Source of the DNA: Chondrosia reniformis
Lineage: Eukaryota; Porifera; Demospongiae; Chondrillida; Chondrillidae
Length of the DNA: 64,000 bases
Assembly: GCA_947172415.1 (NCBI GenBank)
Contig: OX359191.1
Span: forward strand, 5,084,001 to 5,148,000
Direction of reading: 5' to 3'
Positions within the stretch are counted from its first letter, which is position 1; each line of letters opens with the position of its first letter. Positions 50,301 through 60,243 of this stretch are shown here, piece after piece. The translations under genes and the position numbers were made by a program. Below the pieces are notes generated by a model. It saw only the letters and a list, made by a program, of their open reading frames with translations, made no database searches and was not told the origin of the DNA.

Positions 50301-53300
50301 TATTACGCTCCATTTGCCAACTGACTTCTTAGGTATCGCCCCAAGCCGGCTCACTAGAATGTTAGGGTTCTCGGTCTGGGAAAAAGGTCCCAGCATATAG
50401 CCGTTATCCACCTGGTCTTGGATAAAGGTCTGCACAACTTGTTGGTGGCTAGCGGTTGATGGGGCATTCTTAGGATTGGACTGCACTGTTAAAACTGTGG
50501 ACCGGTATTGTGGCGAAGGGTTGAGACTGTAGTATCCTACTACGAGTTATAGTTCACGATTACTAACACAGTAGCAAATCTCTTGGAGCACACTCTGGAC
50601 ACGAGGTCCTAATCTCATGAAATTATATCACTTACAAAACCCATAATAACAGTGTGATAATGATACAGTACATTCCTCCCCACTAAGATGAGAAGGTCTA
50701 TAATACAGCAAAACAAAGCAACAAACAATGTCCTTAATTAACTACGATAAACCACACTACATAACTGATACATACAATGAAGGGTGCTATGTAGGTATAT
50801 CAACATAAATGTTCGAGAGTCCATAACGATCAACAGGGCGACGAACTCTCTGAGGATAACGTGGCACCGATACTTGTTCTCTACTGGGACTAGCAGGAAC
50901 TTGTGTCTGCAATGGCGGAATAGCGTCAAAACTATCTGAGGATTCACTGGAAATAACCTTTAAATGATCCAAGTGCCTTCTCCAGGTACGACCATCTCGT
51001 AGCTGCACTAGGTAAGAGCAGGGACCCAGTTGACCTACAACTTCTCCTGGTAACCATTCACCCTTGTGGATAAAATCCCTAACTAAAACTGAACATCCGA
51101 CTGCAACCGATCGCTGTTTAGCATGAGTATCATGATGTTTCTTCTGATCAGCTTGTTTGGAACAAACCTTGCTCTGTTGATCTGGCCTTAGAAGGTCAAA
51201 TTTGGTTCGTAACTGTCTTTTTACAAACAACATACTAGGTGACTCATTAGTTGTGGCATGTGGTGTACTCCGATAAGTTAACAGAAAGTTTGCAAGGACC
51301 TGAGAGAGATGACCACCTTGACGAACTCCCACCTTCACTGATTCCTTAAAGGTTCTGACAAATCTCTCAGCAAGACCATTAGAAGATGGGTGATATGGTG
51401 AACACAATATGTGCTTCACTCCATTCTGCTTCATGAATTCCTGAAATGTTTCGGAAGTAAATTGTGGACCATTATCTTAAACCAATTGTTCTGGTAGACC
51501 GTATGAAGCAAAAAGAAACCTGAGTACTTCCACTGTCTTTTCAGCTGATGTAGAGGGCATTTCAATGACCTCTGGCCACTTCGAATGAGCATCTACCAGG
51601 ATTAAGAACATCCTATTACAAAAGGGACCAGCAAAGTCGACATGAACCCTTTGCCATGGTCGCGTTGGCCACACCCATGGGTGTAGTGGAGTAACAGCAG
51701 GTGCTGATTCGACTGACTGACATGATAGACAAGAATGAGCCAATTCTTCTATTGCTTTATCTAGACCTGGCCACCAGAAATGACTTCTGGCCATTGATTT
51801 CATTCTTGTAACTCCACAATGTTCTTGATGTAGCTGTGATAGGACTCTAGCATGTAGCATTTGTGGTATTATTACACGATTTCCCCAAAGCAGGCAGCTG
51901 CTTTCAACTGATAGTTCTTCCTTCTTCTGCCAAAAGGACTTGACTTCCTCTGGAACCGATCCAGGCCACCCAGACTGCGTATATTGCACCACTTTACTCA
52001 GAATTGGGTCTTTACGAGTGCTCTGAGCTAACTGAGCAGATGTTACTGGCAAGGAGTTGAGCTGACCAATAAGGAAACAGGTTGTATCTGCAACCGGTTC
52101 TGGAAGACCTCCAGACAGAGGGAGACGTGAAAGAGCATCTGCATCAGCATGTTGACTAGTAGACTTGAACCGTATGGTATACCGATATGCAGATAAGGTG
52201 ATAGCCCATCTCTGGATTTGTGCTGCAGCTAAAGGAGGGATACCTTTGTTAGGTCCTAATATAGTTAATAAGGGTTTGTGATCAGTAAGAAGGGTAAATA
52301 CTCTGCCGTACAGATACTGGTGAAATTTTTTTACACCGTAGATTAGAGCTAATGCCTCCTTCTCTAGTTGGGAATAATTCCTTTCACTAGATGACAAAGT
52401 GCGAGAAGCAAATGCAATAGGCTTCTCCTGACCGTCTGGGTATTCATGTGAAATGACAGCACCAATCCCATATGCTGATGCATCTGCAGCGAGCTTGAGT
52501 GGCAGGGTAACATCGTAGTGAGTTAGCACACATGAGGAAGTTAAGGCATCCTTAGCTTTCTGAAAGGCTTGCTGACAGTTATTGCTCCAACTCCATACTG
52601 CCTTATGTTGTAATAATGCATTCAGAGGGGTCAAGATGGTGGCTAAGTTGGGAATAAACTTGCCATAATAATTAAGTATGCCTAGGAAAGACCGTAGTTC
52701 TTGAACATTGGTTGGTTTGGGTGCTTCCTTAATGGCCTCCAGCTTGCTGGGTGTGGTGTGTAAGCCTGCTGCATTCACACGATGTCCTAAGAACTCCACC
52801 GAGTCTGCCATAAATTCACATTTCTTCTTCTTGACTCTCAGCCCACTTTTCTCAAGCCTAGAGAGTACCTCGGCTAAGGACTTTAAATGATCTGCAGTAT
52901 CTCTTCCCGTAATCAGGATATCATCTATGTAGCATATAACACCAGGAATGCCTTGCAATAGGGAGTCCATGGTTCTCTGGAAGATTGCAGGGGCTGACCA
53001 TATACCAAATGGAAGACGGGTATACCTGTACAATCCTAGATGAGTATTGACTGTCAGATACTGCTTTGACTCCTCATCCAATAGAATGCTCAATTGCATC
53101 CCTAATAGCAAAAGGAACAGGTCTAGGCCTGTGAAAAACAGGTGTAACACCTTCCCTCACTGAAAGATGGGCCTTGCCCAATGTAAAGGTACCTAGGCCT
53201 TCCTTAAAAACACCATTGAATAGCTGAAGAATGTCCTGTAGGGTACACTTGACATCCTGGGCACACGAGTAGGCTATGGTTTTCCAATTTAACCTAATGC

Positions 53301-56300
53301 TGGATAACCAGTTTCGACCAAATAAGGCAGGACCACTCCCTTTGACAACAACCAAAGGTAGTTGTCTAGTCTGGTTGTCATAAGTCACACAAACTGACAA
53401 TTCACCCAAGACTGGCATACGTTCGGCAGTGTATGTACGCAAAACCATATTAGTAGGACACAGCGGAGCCTCAGGAAAAATAGCCTTTTTCTGTTCCTCT
53501 GATATTACCGAGACGGCTGCCCCAGTATCTAGCTCCATGTCCACAGACTTACCATCCAATGTGACCTTAATATACATTGGACCATTGGGGTGACTACTAA
53601 CCTTGAAGAGTGCAAGCTCTTCCTCTGAGGTACCAGAGTTGTCCACCTCTGCAACTGTAGTGACTTGATGTGTGTTGCCAACCTTTGACCTACACACCTT
53701 GGCCAGATGTCCTTTCTTCTTACACTTATGACAAATAGTATCTTTGTGACAGCATTGCTTAACTTGATGCCCAGCCTTCCCACACCTGAAACAAGATCCT
53801 TCAGAGTGACTCTTTTGTGACTTTCGATACTTACTGTACTTGTGGGAAAAACTGGACTTATTCAGTTGTTGAATACTTCCAGTGTCAGCCACCCCTTTTA
53901 GTTGCTGGGAATTCCTTTCTGCAGCCTCAATTCCTAATGCAATTTCTGCTGCTCTCCTGAAGGTAAGGTCTGCCTCAGCTAACAGCCGTTTCTGTATGGC
54001 CTGGCTCTTAAGCCCACAGACAAAACGATCCCTCAGTGCCTCTTCCAAATATCCACGGGAATCACAAGTAGCAGACATTCTTTTTTTAATTCGGCAATAT
54101 AATCGCCTATTGACTCACCAGGCGCTTGATTCCTTTTATGAAAGTGAAAGCGTTCTGCAATTAAGATTGGCTTAGGTTCGAAATGAGCTTTGAGCGTTCC
54201 GACTAACGTGCCAAAATCTTTGCTACTCGGAGCGTCAGGGGACAATAAGCTACGCAACAACTTGTAAGTTTTGCCGCCGATCACGCTTAGGAGAGTTGAC
54301 ACTTGCTTCTCGTCTTTCACTCCATTTGCGTCCATAAACAGCCCCACTCTTTCTAGATAGGCGGTGATGGATTCGTTCTCTGCAACGAATTCTCCAATCG
54401 TACCAAATGTCGCCATTCCGCGCAATTCAATGGTCTTGTAATCCAATAGTATTCTTTAGGAAACAATCCCGCCCCGTCGCCAATGATGTAGTATCCTACT
54501 ACGAGTTATAGTTCACGATTACTAACACAGTAGCAAATCTCTTGGAGCACACTCTGGACACGAGGTCCTAATCTCATGAAATTATATCACTTACAAAACC
54601 CATAATAACAGTGTGATAATGATACAGTACATTCCTCCCCACTAAGATGAGAAGGTCTATAATACAGCAAAACAAAGCAACAAACAATGTCCTTAATTAA
54701 CTACGATAAACCACACTACATAACTGATACATACAATGAAGGGTGCTATGTAGGTATATCAACATAAATGTTCGAGAGTCCATAACGATCAACAGGGCGA
54801 CGAACTCTCTGAGGATAACGTGGCACCGATACTTGTTCTCTACTGGGACTAGCAGGAACTTGTGTCTGCAATGGCGGAATAGCGTCAAAACTATCTGAGG
54901 ATTCACTGGAAATAACCTTTAAATGATCCAAGTGCCTTCTCCATGAAATTATATCACTTACAAAACCCATAATAACAGTGTGATAATGAAACAGTACAGA
55001 GACCTATATGGAAGCCTTCTCGTATTCCTTTGAGTATTGCTCCCACCCATTGCTTGTTGGGGTGCTGGCTAAGCGCCGCTTGCCATGCATGTAGTTTTAG
55101 AGGGGTCCGGACTAGGGCTGAAAACAACTGAGGGAGCATTCCTACCCTGGGGGTGAGGTGGTGAGGGCCAGCCTGTAGCTGTACAAACTGACTGGCCATA
55201 ATGGGGGCGACAGTGGATGAGCTGGAGTCTGGCAAGACACCTACAGGTATAATATTATATGTAATGGGTTGATTGGGATCAATCTGCTGCCTTATTCGTG
55301 AAATATTTAACAACCTGTGTTTGTTATGCCTATATGTACCTGCATGCGACTATCAGGCTGGACTTTTCCTGATTAAACTGTATATATATATCACACCACC
55401 TTTAAATATACATGCACGCATAGGCTATATATATATATAAAGTACACATACATATATGCATGTTGCACGTGAACACACATTTATAGGTTGCTTGAGGCCC
55501 AACATGCAAACCGCAGGGATGATTTATAAATAATTTGGGGAAGCCCCTCCGCGAGACACACCTCTTTGCCAAATTTCAATAGAAGTAAAAATAATCAAAA
55601 TCAGTAATTAAATAGCATAGGTTCAATAACTAAATTAAGAAGCTTGTGTATTTAGTCCAGCACACCACTAGCCAGCGAGGCGAGTGGAAGTCATTGCAGC
55701 GGAGGCCGCCAGGCTGGGGGACGGAGAGTGGGACAGTCCCTTGCAGGGTGCCCCAGTTCCCTGCAGGCGAGGCAGGCATGACGAAAACGACAAGGGCCGA
55801 AGCAGGAGCCGCCGTTCCACCTCTTGCAAATTTCAAATGGAGCCGGGAGCAGCTCGTCCCCCTCGACTGCCAGCCAGGTGTCGGTATTGCGCCTGTCCCA
55901 CTGCAGTGATGGATCCAATGCTGCCGCCTGTCTAAAGGCACGGTCGTAGCGTGACCACATGCCTGGCCTGCCCTGTCTAGCCATGTGCATGATGATTGTC
56001 ATATAGATACACAAGGGGCTACCCCTAGATGGATTGTGCTGAGCTGCCACTGCTGCATACGTTGCGAAGGCCAGGGCCCACTCAAGAGGGTTCTTGACTG
56101 GGAACTTCTTTTCCCCTTTTGCGTCCTTGCTGTTGGAGGGTTTGTCAAAACTGGCCACTGCCAGGGCTTCCGGCAAGAGGCTGCCTAAGTCCACGAATTT
56201 TCCCACCTGATTGGTTGTTACTGTATGGGCTGGGATGGGAGGGAGGCCAGGATGCAGCGACACAGGTGTGGGCGCTGGAGCTGTGGTATCTTGAGTGCCT

Positions 56301-59300
56301 GCTACTGGCTTGTTGTTGGGGGCTGGGGGTGTGCAGGTGCTGATGAGTTGCTAGCTTGTGGACCCATGAAGGACCAGGGTACCCAGGCTGGGACTGATAT
56401 GCGCCCTGATGCGAAGGTGCCAGCTGTGACTGTTGTCGTAGGAGGCTGTACCACCGTAAGGCAGAGCAATGAAAGATTGTAGCATGAGCTGACTGGCTGC
56501 TGGGTGGGTATAGGGGTGTCAGGCTCGGTGCCCAGTTAGCATTGCATACAAGGTACATGGAGCCGGATTGATACTCTATAGCTGCCTGGCCAATGGGCCT
56601 AGGTTAGGTTGCCATGATCTCTATGCCTGACTACCACTGTTTGCTGGCCTGTAGCTCAGTGCCACTGCAATGGCTGAGCCGAGCAGCGTGTGGCCTTGTG
56701 TATAGACAAAGGCGTGGGGCACCGATCTAGTTTAATTGCTAGGCTAATCTGTGGCTGTGGAAGTGCCGGCAGTGCATCTAAACACATTCCGCTGCGGTGG
56801 CATGCTTCTAACTAAGAGAATAGTGGGAGCAGAGCCTGTCAGTGCGACGTGATTGTGTGTGGGATGCGTCCCAAATAAGTTCGCTGCAAACAGACTGAGG
56901 GCTGCGGGCAGATTGGGTAACTTCTAAGTGCGGCGATTTGTATATACAATTTTGTAAAAATGTCCGTAGTACTCCCGTATTTCTACAACATACTAAATAT
57001 TTAAAAGGCCTATATCTCCCTGAATATTGATCATATCGGTTTGTAAAATTGATTTTATGATAAATATTTAAACAATAAGCCAAAAATTGACTAAAAAGAA
57101 TGATTTTTCCTCTATGCGACCGGGAGCCTTTAGAGTCACTAAAGTGGTCTGCAACCGGGAAAGGGTTAGGAAGTAGGTTATACATACTTGCAAACTACTT
57201 TTTTCTTTGACAAGCCAGATCATCAATGACTGATCAATTACAAAACAATAGAGAGATATGAGATGTGGCCTCGGACACAAGTTCCATTAATACATTCATA
57301 TAGATCGTTAGTAAGTTTGAATAAATTAATGGACTTGGCAAGGTGTAAGTTACTAAAAAACAATAATTTGTGTACATTTAATGGTCTTGAGGGATCCCAG
57401 GATGTATACCTATTTGTTTTCCTATAACATAAGATCATTATAAGTAGAAGCCGGTTTACACAAAATCCTGGTTAGCGCAAAGAACTATTTGAAACCAATT
57501 ACCACCGTACCGTTTTACGTGAAGAAATACTGAAATAATATTCATTACATTTGTTTTGAATACTGTGTGAAATGGCCTCACCAAAGAAACCGTACTCGTA
57601 CATGATTGATTTTAGATTAAAATAATTGAAGAGATTGACGCTAAGAAACTTAAATTGCAAGAAGTATGGGATTCCTAACTTGACACTATCGACTTTACTC
57701 AAGAATTGCGAGAAAATTAAAAAGCACATTTGCAAAAAAACTATAATAACCACATTACCACAGAGGCAGAGTAGGTTAGATGACTTGTTTAAACTGTGCT
57801 AATGTATTTGCATGTATTTTGTATATCTTTGTGAACTTTATATCTTTGCATTATGCTGAATTATTCATACTGTTAAGGTAGTAGGGGGGGCTAAAAGCAT
57901 TTTTTGGGGGACATTTGTCTTAGTGATGTATCTCTCTGACCATAAGTCCAACTAACTTGAATTTTACAAGCAAAATAACTAGGTAAATTGCGCATTATTT
58001 GGTGTCAACCTTAATTTGATTGGCTACTCTGTTACCGAGATATTTTAATTTAAAGTCAAAAAATGTCACCTCAAAAAGTGTCAAATAGGTCCACAAAAAA
58101 GTTGTCTACTTCTACATAAATATACTGAGAAGCACCAAATTTGGTATATATAATCTACAAGCATGGGTTCATAGGACTATGGGAGCGAATCGCCATTCTT
58201 GCTTGTATTCTGGAATAATTCCTGTTTTCCAAAAAATCACAATATCTTCATCAAAACTTTGAGTATCCCAATTTGATCCCGTCAGTTTGTGCATGCTTTG
58301 GGTGCCTTATAGGCAAGCTGTCCGCGTTTGAATCGGTTGCAACGCAACAGACTAGTTAGATTTGCAACACCTTCGTTAACACTGATTCAATACAAATTAA
58401 CTACGGAAAAACGGTCTTACCTTATTTTCGCCTTAAACAAACATCAAATTGTAGAATTATCCATACTGTATACAATAATCAGTTAGTTAAAGGCCAGCGA
58501 CTATAACGTTTATTCACCAGAGTAGAAAGTTAAGTCAGTCGAATTTGGGCCCCATTAATTGTTGATTTCACACCTAATTTATCTATCACCTCCGTAAGTG
58601 TTTCTGAATGAATCTGTCGTACCGAAAGTAAAGAAGAGAGTCAATCAACATCAAGTAGGCAATTAACGTTTAAAATTTAATACAAGATAACGCTTTCTTA
58701 TTCCTTTAATAATTCAAGTTTAGAAGTACACACGGGTTTAAAAATCCAGCTACGAAAAATAGACCACTAACCTAACCTCTGTACCAAAATTTGTATCGTT
58801 TTAATTTCGACATGATAGCCCCCCCTACTACCTTAACAAGAAATACTGATAATGAGAGACTTTGCCCAGCACCTCGGATTTTTCTTAATCAATTTCTATG
58901 TGCTGTATATATGCAGTGGTTAGGGTGGTATTTGTAGTGATTAGAGCTAAAAGTACATGTACGTATGTATCATCAGGTACAGTTAATCAAATTTCACTTT
59001 TGTAGTTTTATTATATACATTGAATTAGTATATGGAAGGAGTGTTGTTTTCAAGCTATCTAAATACTGGTGTATCTGCAGCATTTATCAACTTCCTACTT
59101 AGTTAAGCATTTGTAGGTTCTGATAATAATGCGTACTTGTATGATGTATTGCCTTTGAATCCTGTCTGTAACTGCTAATGTCAATTGACTAGTACAATTA
59201 TATATTATCTGTATTATCCTAATTTGTATTGAAATACTAATCTTTTATTAAAACACCTAATATGAATGCCCTTTGGGATATTATGTACTCTCAGTTGTAA

Positions 59301-59552
59301 ACCCCTGAAAGGTTGGAATGTTGATTTAATGTTCTCCCATCAGCACTAACCAATTTTTAAACGTACGTATATACTCTGTTTGAGAGATTAAATATATTAT
59401 GCTTATAATGTATCTGTACATACACTTTATTTGTAATTTTTAGGATAGACAGCAAAGGTCTAATAAGAACAATGAAGATACTCATTCAGATCATTGGAAT
59501 TTGCTGGATCCACATCAGCAGGGTAGATCAGATGAAAGACCATTGAAACCTG
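29373..59552 (+). CDS. NCAPH2: Condensin-2 complex subunit H2, first seven exons
   Basis: The kleisin subunit of condensin II, which acts in nuclear chromosome compaction. Exons: 29373-29474 (starts [20 protein letters not shown]), 33236-33393 ([20 protein letters not shown]), 34131-34203 (acidic linker), 34937-35128 ([10 protein letters not shown] to [11 protein letters not shown]), 44959-45076 ([16 protein letters not shown]), 47264-47427 (linker) and 59444-59552 ([20 protein letters not shown]). Phases join without stops; exon 6 fits only if its acceptor is the AG at 47262-47263, and exon 3 uses a GTTTGT donor. The conserved N-terminal block (LLQPIRDL...NW) and [11 protein letters not shown] identify the family. 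The C-terminal third, including the winged-helix region, must lie beyond 64000. Introns reach 12 kb and contain almost every transposon family in the window, mostly antisense. Exons 3 and 6 are less conserved and less certain. Confidence 0.9.
29475..31714. other. NCAPH2 intron 1, first part; unrecognised
   Basis: No host exon. Around 30760-31020 CCCGT words recur (CCCGTACCCGTATCCGTTCC) without a clean period. On the minus strand 31640-31150 there is a broken coding-like stretch ([20 protein letters not shown], then shifts) preceded by an acceptor-like TTACAG. I do not recognise it; it may be a dead retrogene. Confidence 0.3.
31715..32057. mobile_element. Pogo/Tigger-like MITE
   Basis: Left end CAGTGAATCCTTGGTTATCC, right end the reverse complement of GGATAATCGAGGATTCACTG. 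TA precedes the left end; the right flank is TG, probably mutated. Internal GTTCGGATAA repeats. No transposase. Confidence 0.75.
32058..33235. other. NCAPH2 intron 1, remainder
   Basis: No gene recognised; two overlapping antisense ORFs of 90-94 codons (32514-32862) have no motif. Confidence 0.4.
35217..36300 (+). pseudogene. Tc1/mariner transposase, truncated and frame-broken
   Basis: 35454-35810 encodes a Tc1-type DNA-binding domain: [20 protein letters not shown] helix-turn-helix and a second one ([11 protein letters not shown]), then a GRKTK AT-hook-like linker and [14 protein letters not shown]. After a TAG and missing sequence, 35853-36203 carries the catalytic core part: [26 protein letters not shown] and FIQDNDPKH (second Asp). 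The first catalytic Asp region is altered and the final DDE/D segment is gone. Lies in NCAPH2 intron 4. Terminal repeats not defined. Confidence 0.75.
37064..38520 (+). pseudogene. ISL2EU transposase (THAP finger + DDE_Tnp_4)
   Basis: N-terminal THAP-like zinc finger across two frames: [10 protein letters not shown] near 37085, then [12 protein letters not shown] near 37305 (the C-x2-H pair). Next an acidic linker ([16 protein letters not shown]) and a leucine-rich helix, then HTH_Tnp_4 ([20 protein letters not shown]) and the nuclease core: first Asp in [15 protein letters not shown], second in [16 protein letters not shown], Glu in [17 protein letters not shown] stops at 38256-38258 and 38328-38330 interrupt the catalytic domain. 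It would bind TIRs and excise the element if intact. Confidence 0.8.
38626..40230 (-). pseudogene. ISL2EU accessory protein: SAP + SWIM zinc finger + YqaJ-like nuclease
   Basis: Reading leftward on the minus strand: a SAP DNA-binding motif near 40222-40100 ([20 protein letters not shown]); a SWIM finger near 39735 ([20 protein letters not shown], CxC...CxH); [14 protein letters not shown] near 39225; and a YqaJ-type PD-(D/E)xK core, [12 protein letters not shown] ... FIVEVKCPY and [20 protein letters not shown], to the stop at 38626. Frameshifts near 39680 and 39045 break it into three ORFs. ISL2EU elements are known to carry a YqaJ gene; the role in transposition is unproven, perhaps processing DNA ends. 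Confidence 0.8.
41251..41645 (-). repeat. Hairpin-ended dispersed repeat, subfamily B, copy 3
   Basis: Starts CAAGTATTTCGAGTTTAAAA with the GGGGCTGCCGCCCC hairpin and ends with a second hairpin GGGCTGCTACAGCAGCCCC (41627-41645), showing that both ends of the family fold. Just outside the left end is a palindrome AGAGTACTGTAGTACTCT (41211-41228). Confidence 0.75.
42163..42541. mobile_element. Near-perfect palindromic MITE (~170-bp arms)
   Basis: Almost the whole 379 bp is one inverted repeat: arms start AACATTTAAAAAATGAAATG and include AGAAGTAGGGATGGCAGTCC and CAAACATGGAAGTGATGTGT, meeting near 42350. It abuts the truncated end of the minus-strand Tigger ORF at 42534. A degenerate relative is at about 34395-34620. 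Confidence 0.85.
42534..43225 (-). pseudogene. Tigger/pogo transposase, N-terminal half
   Basis: Minus strand: [20 protein letters not shown] (first helix-turn-helix, 43135-43000), a broken junction, then a CENP-B-type domain ([40 protein letters not shown]) and the first catalytic Asp in [20 protein letters not shown]. The frame ends where the palindromic MITE begins, so the rest of the DDE core is lost. A frameshift separates the two parts near 42970. In NCAPH2 intron 4. Confidence 0.8.
43255..43630 (+). pseudogene. HIRAN-like domain fragment
   Basis: Reads [20 protein letters not shown] then [20 protein letters not shown], a TAG, then [20 protein letters not shown] and [20 protein letters not shown]. 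This resembles HIRAN domains often found alone in invertebrate repeats (DVW...RE..N..D..AVA...G...VGH). No neighbouring helicase. One stop in the middle. Confidence 0.45.
43640..44958. other. NCAPH2 intron 4, end
   Basis: No gene recognised. A pogo-type right terminus GGAGGGTTCACTGTA at about 43968-43982 suggests another MITE, left end not identified. Confidence 0.35.
45749..46864 (+). pseudogene. Tigger/pogo transposase with acidic N-terminus, interrupted
   Basis: 45749-46003 encodes a low-complexity N-terminus containing [14 protein letters not shown], resembling a SUMO-interacting motif, and [14 protein letters not shown], resembling a PCNA-interacting (PIP) peptide. After a stop, 46064-46441 carries a helix-turn-helix ([32 protein letters not shown]) and the start of a CENP-B-type domain; 46601-46864 has the catalytic block [40 protein letters not shown]. 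The remaining DDE part is absent and stops separate the pieces. In NCAPH2 intron 5, sense orientation. Confidence 0.8.
48097..49076 (-). pseudogene. DIRS tyrosine recombinase
   Basis: N-terminal SAM-like part [20 protein letters not shown] ... [10 protein letters not shown] (49076-48850), then a frame break, then the catalytic domain: box A arginine in [30 protein letters not shown], box [17 protein letters not shown] and the nucleophile in [15 protein letters not shown]. The usual box B HSFR has Tyr in place of His here. It would integrate circular DNA without staggered duplications. At least one frameshift near 48850. Confidence 0.8.
48989..49582 (-). pseudogene. DIRS RNase H domain
   Basis: Contains [16 protein letters not shown] (first Asp), [15 protein letters not shown] (Glu), [12 protein letters not shown] (second Asp) and [13 protein letters not shown]. 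The C-terminus overlaps the recombinase N-terminus in another frame. Appears catalytically complete. Confidence 0.8.
49600..50527 (-). pseudogene. DIRS reverse transcriptase, C-terminal portion
   Basis: 50486-50229 reads [32 protein letters not shown] RT fingers. 50145-49945 reads [33 protein letters not shown] and [10 protein letters not shown] (motif C intact), then a TGA. Near 50170 the usual KVDI of motif A is missing, leaving a frameshift and no catalytic Asp. Confidence 0.75.
50528..50672 (-). repeat. Gypsy 3' LTR (145 bp)
   Basis: On the plus strand it starts TGTAGTATCCTACTACG and ends GATACAGTACA. Appears identical to 54487-54631. Preceded on the minus strand by the polypurine tract. 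Confidence 0.85.
50787..53150 (-). pseudogene. Gypsy RT-RNase H-integrase, deleted and interrupted
   Basis: RT begins only at [20 protein letters not shown]; the fingers and motif A Asp are deleted between 53100 and the preceding protease frame, and the deletion is out of frame. Present: [27 protein letters not shown] (motif C), [15 protein letters not shown], RNase H ([48 protein letters not shown]), integrase HHCC ([19 protein letters not shown]) and core (HVDFAGPF). A TAA at 51475-51477 falls where the second catalytic motif begins (DNGPQFTS); the third follows as [16 protein letters not shown]. Confidence 0.85.
53074..54446 (-). pseudogene. Gypsy gag-nucleocapsid-protease
   Basis: Gag starts [20 protein letters not shown] (54446). 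A one-base change in the A-run near 54078 shifts frame, after which [20 protein letters not shown] continues. Two CCHC knuckles ([14 protein letters not shown] and [14 protein letters not shown]) precede a retropepsin domain with [13 protein letters not shown] and later LFGRNWL. The ORF ends in the RT entry region [16 protein letters not shown]. Structural, RNA-packaging and maturation functions for the particle. Confidence 0.85.
54487..54631 (-). repeat. Gypsy internal (5') LTR (145 bp)
   Basis: Second full LTR, followed on the minus strand by TCATTGGCGACGGGGCGG, the likely primer-binding region. Confidence 0.85.
54943..54998 (-). repeat. Gypsy outer LTR, truncated
   Basis: 56 bp matching the first part of the LTR, ending abruptly at a junction to the pol 3' end. 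The junction lies at a CTCCATGA / CTCATGA microhomology. Confidence 0.8.
54999..55313 (-). pseudogene. DIRS reverse transcriptase, N-terminal portion
   Basis: Ends [37 protein letters not shown] sequence, the conserved DIRS entry into the RT, and is cut by the gypsy insertion. The reading continues on the other side at 50527. Confidence 0.7.
55690..56560 (-). pseudogene. DIRS gag-like protein with zinc-knuckle
   Basis: 55691-56263 encodes [34 protein letters not shown] Cys/His clusters, the nucleic-acid binding end of DIRS gag. Upstream helices include [18 protein letters not shown] and [20 protein letters not shown]. 56145-56558 in another frame is a Ser/Pro/Gln-rich N-terminus. A frame change separates them near 56200. 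Confidence 0.7.
56561..57870. other. NCAPH2 intron 6, no gene recognised
   Basis: 56600-56800 is locally GC-richer than its surroundings and may still belong to the DIRS element. Near 57118-57170, GGGAGCCTTTAGAGTCACTA and AAAGGGTTA resemble the TTAA-type MITE end at 23973-24400. Confidence 0.35.
57872..58837. mobile_element. 966-bp non-autonomous DNA transposon with GTTAAGGTAGTAGG termini
   Basis: Perfect 22-bp terminal inverted repeats (57872-57893 and 58816-58837) start GTTAAGGTAGTAGGGGGGGC. TTAA lies at both extremities (57873-57876 and 58833-58836) and could be the target duplication. No ORF. Superfamily undecided. Confidence 0.75.
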
Positions 59553-60243
59553 GTAATATACAGTGGAAATAAGCATGCTTTGCAAGAATTATGACTTTAT
59601 CGTAGCTAAACTCGGAAGAAGGGATCCTTATACGTATATACAAAAATCTATATACGTAAATACATATGTACATACGTATGGTTAATGCAAATAGAATTTG
59701 GCAACTAATTATTGGTTACACCATAGGTATGTATAATTAAAAAAGTTAAGCAGAAATAAAAGTTCTATTTATAATTGAAGTTTTTATTGTTGAAATCTTT
59801 CTGAAAACACAGGCTACACACGACTACTTTTTACCAAATATAGAGTTGTCTTATAGCATTTTGTATATGCAAAATTTTGTAATACTGCATTATAGTAGTA
59901 CTATTAATATTGTTTAACAACTGCTGATACCGAGAAATAGAAGCTTGCTACCAAGGAGTGCTCTTTAAGCAGTTTTTACTGTTCATACTTATGCTCCCAC
60001 AGAGTCAGTTTATAGGTGTAAAAGAAATTTAAGAGTCAGTATGTGTATTGCCTGAGGCAGCTTATAACTATTTAATGGAACAAATATTTTGAGTTTAAAA
60101 ACTCATGGGGCACTTAGTGCCCCCCAAACTCAAACTACTTGCTCGTTCTTAGATGTCTGGTTAACCGATTCCGGTCGTCACTTGATTACCATCAATTTCA
60201 AAACCATATCTCGTAGAAAACATTTTTGTGCAAGCATTATGTT

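Larger units (their letters stand above)
50528..54998 (-). mobile_element. Ty3/gypsy retrotransposon in DIRS RT, rearranged tandem copy
   Basis: Flanked by a 5-bp duplication GAGAC (50523-50527 and 54999-55003). Minus-strand order: truncated outer LTR (54998-54943), a 3'-pol fragment with polypurine tract (54942-54632), full LTR (54631-54487), primer-binding region, gag, protease, RT, RNase H, integrase, polypurine tract (GTGGGGAGGAA) and LTR (50672-50528). So the 5' side is a tandem unit reduced to its ends, with the duplication enclosing the whole array. LTRs are only 145 bp, TGTACTG...ACTACA. Confidence 0.85.
48097..56560 (-). mobile_element. DIRS-like tyrosine-recombinase retrotransposon, split by a gypsy element
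   Basis: On the minus strand: gag-like with zinc knuckle (56560-55690), RT first part (55313-54999), [gypsy insertion 50528-54998], RT second part (50527-49600), RNase H (49582-48990) and tyrosine recombinase (49076-48097). Domain order and motifs match DIRS/Ngaro-type elements. No DAM methyltransferase domain seen. Termini (inverted or split repeats) could not be placed; AT-rich stretches at 47880-48090 and 55320-55640 may belong. Frames are broken in most domains. In NCAPH2 intron 6, antisense. Confidence 0.8.

Noticed and set aside
55646..56482. Plus-strand ORFs opposite the DIRS gag
   Set aside because: Antisense shadows in GC-rich coding sequence.
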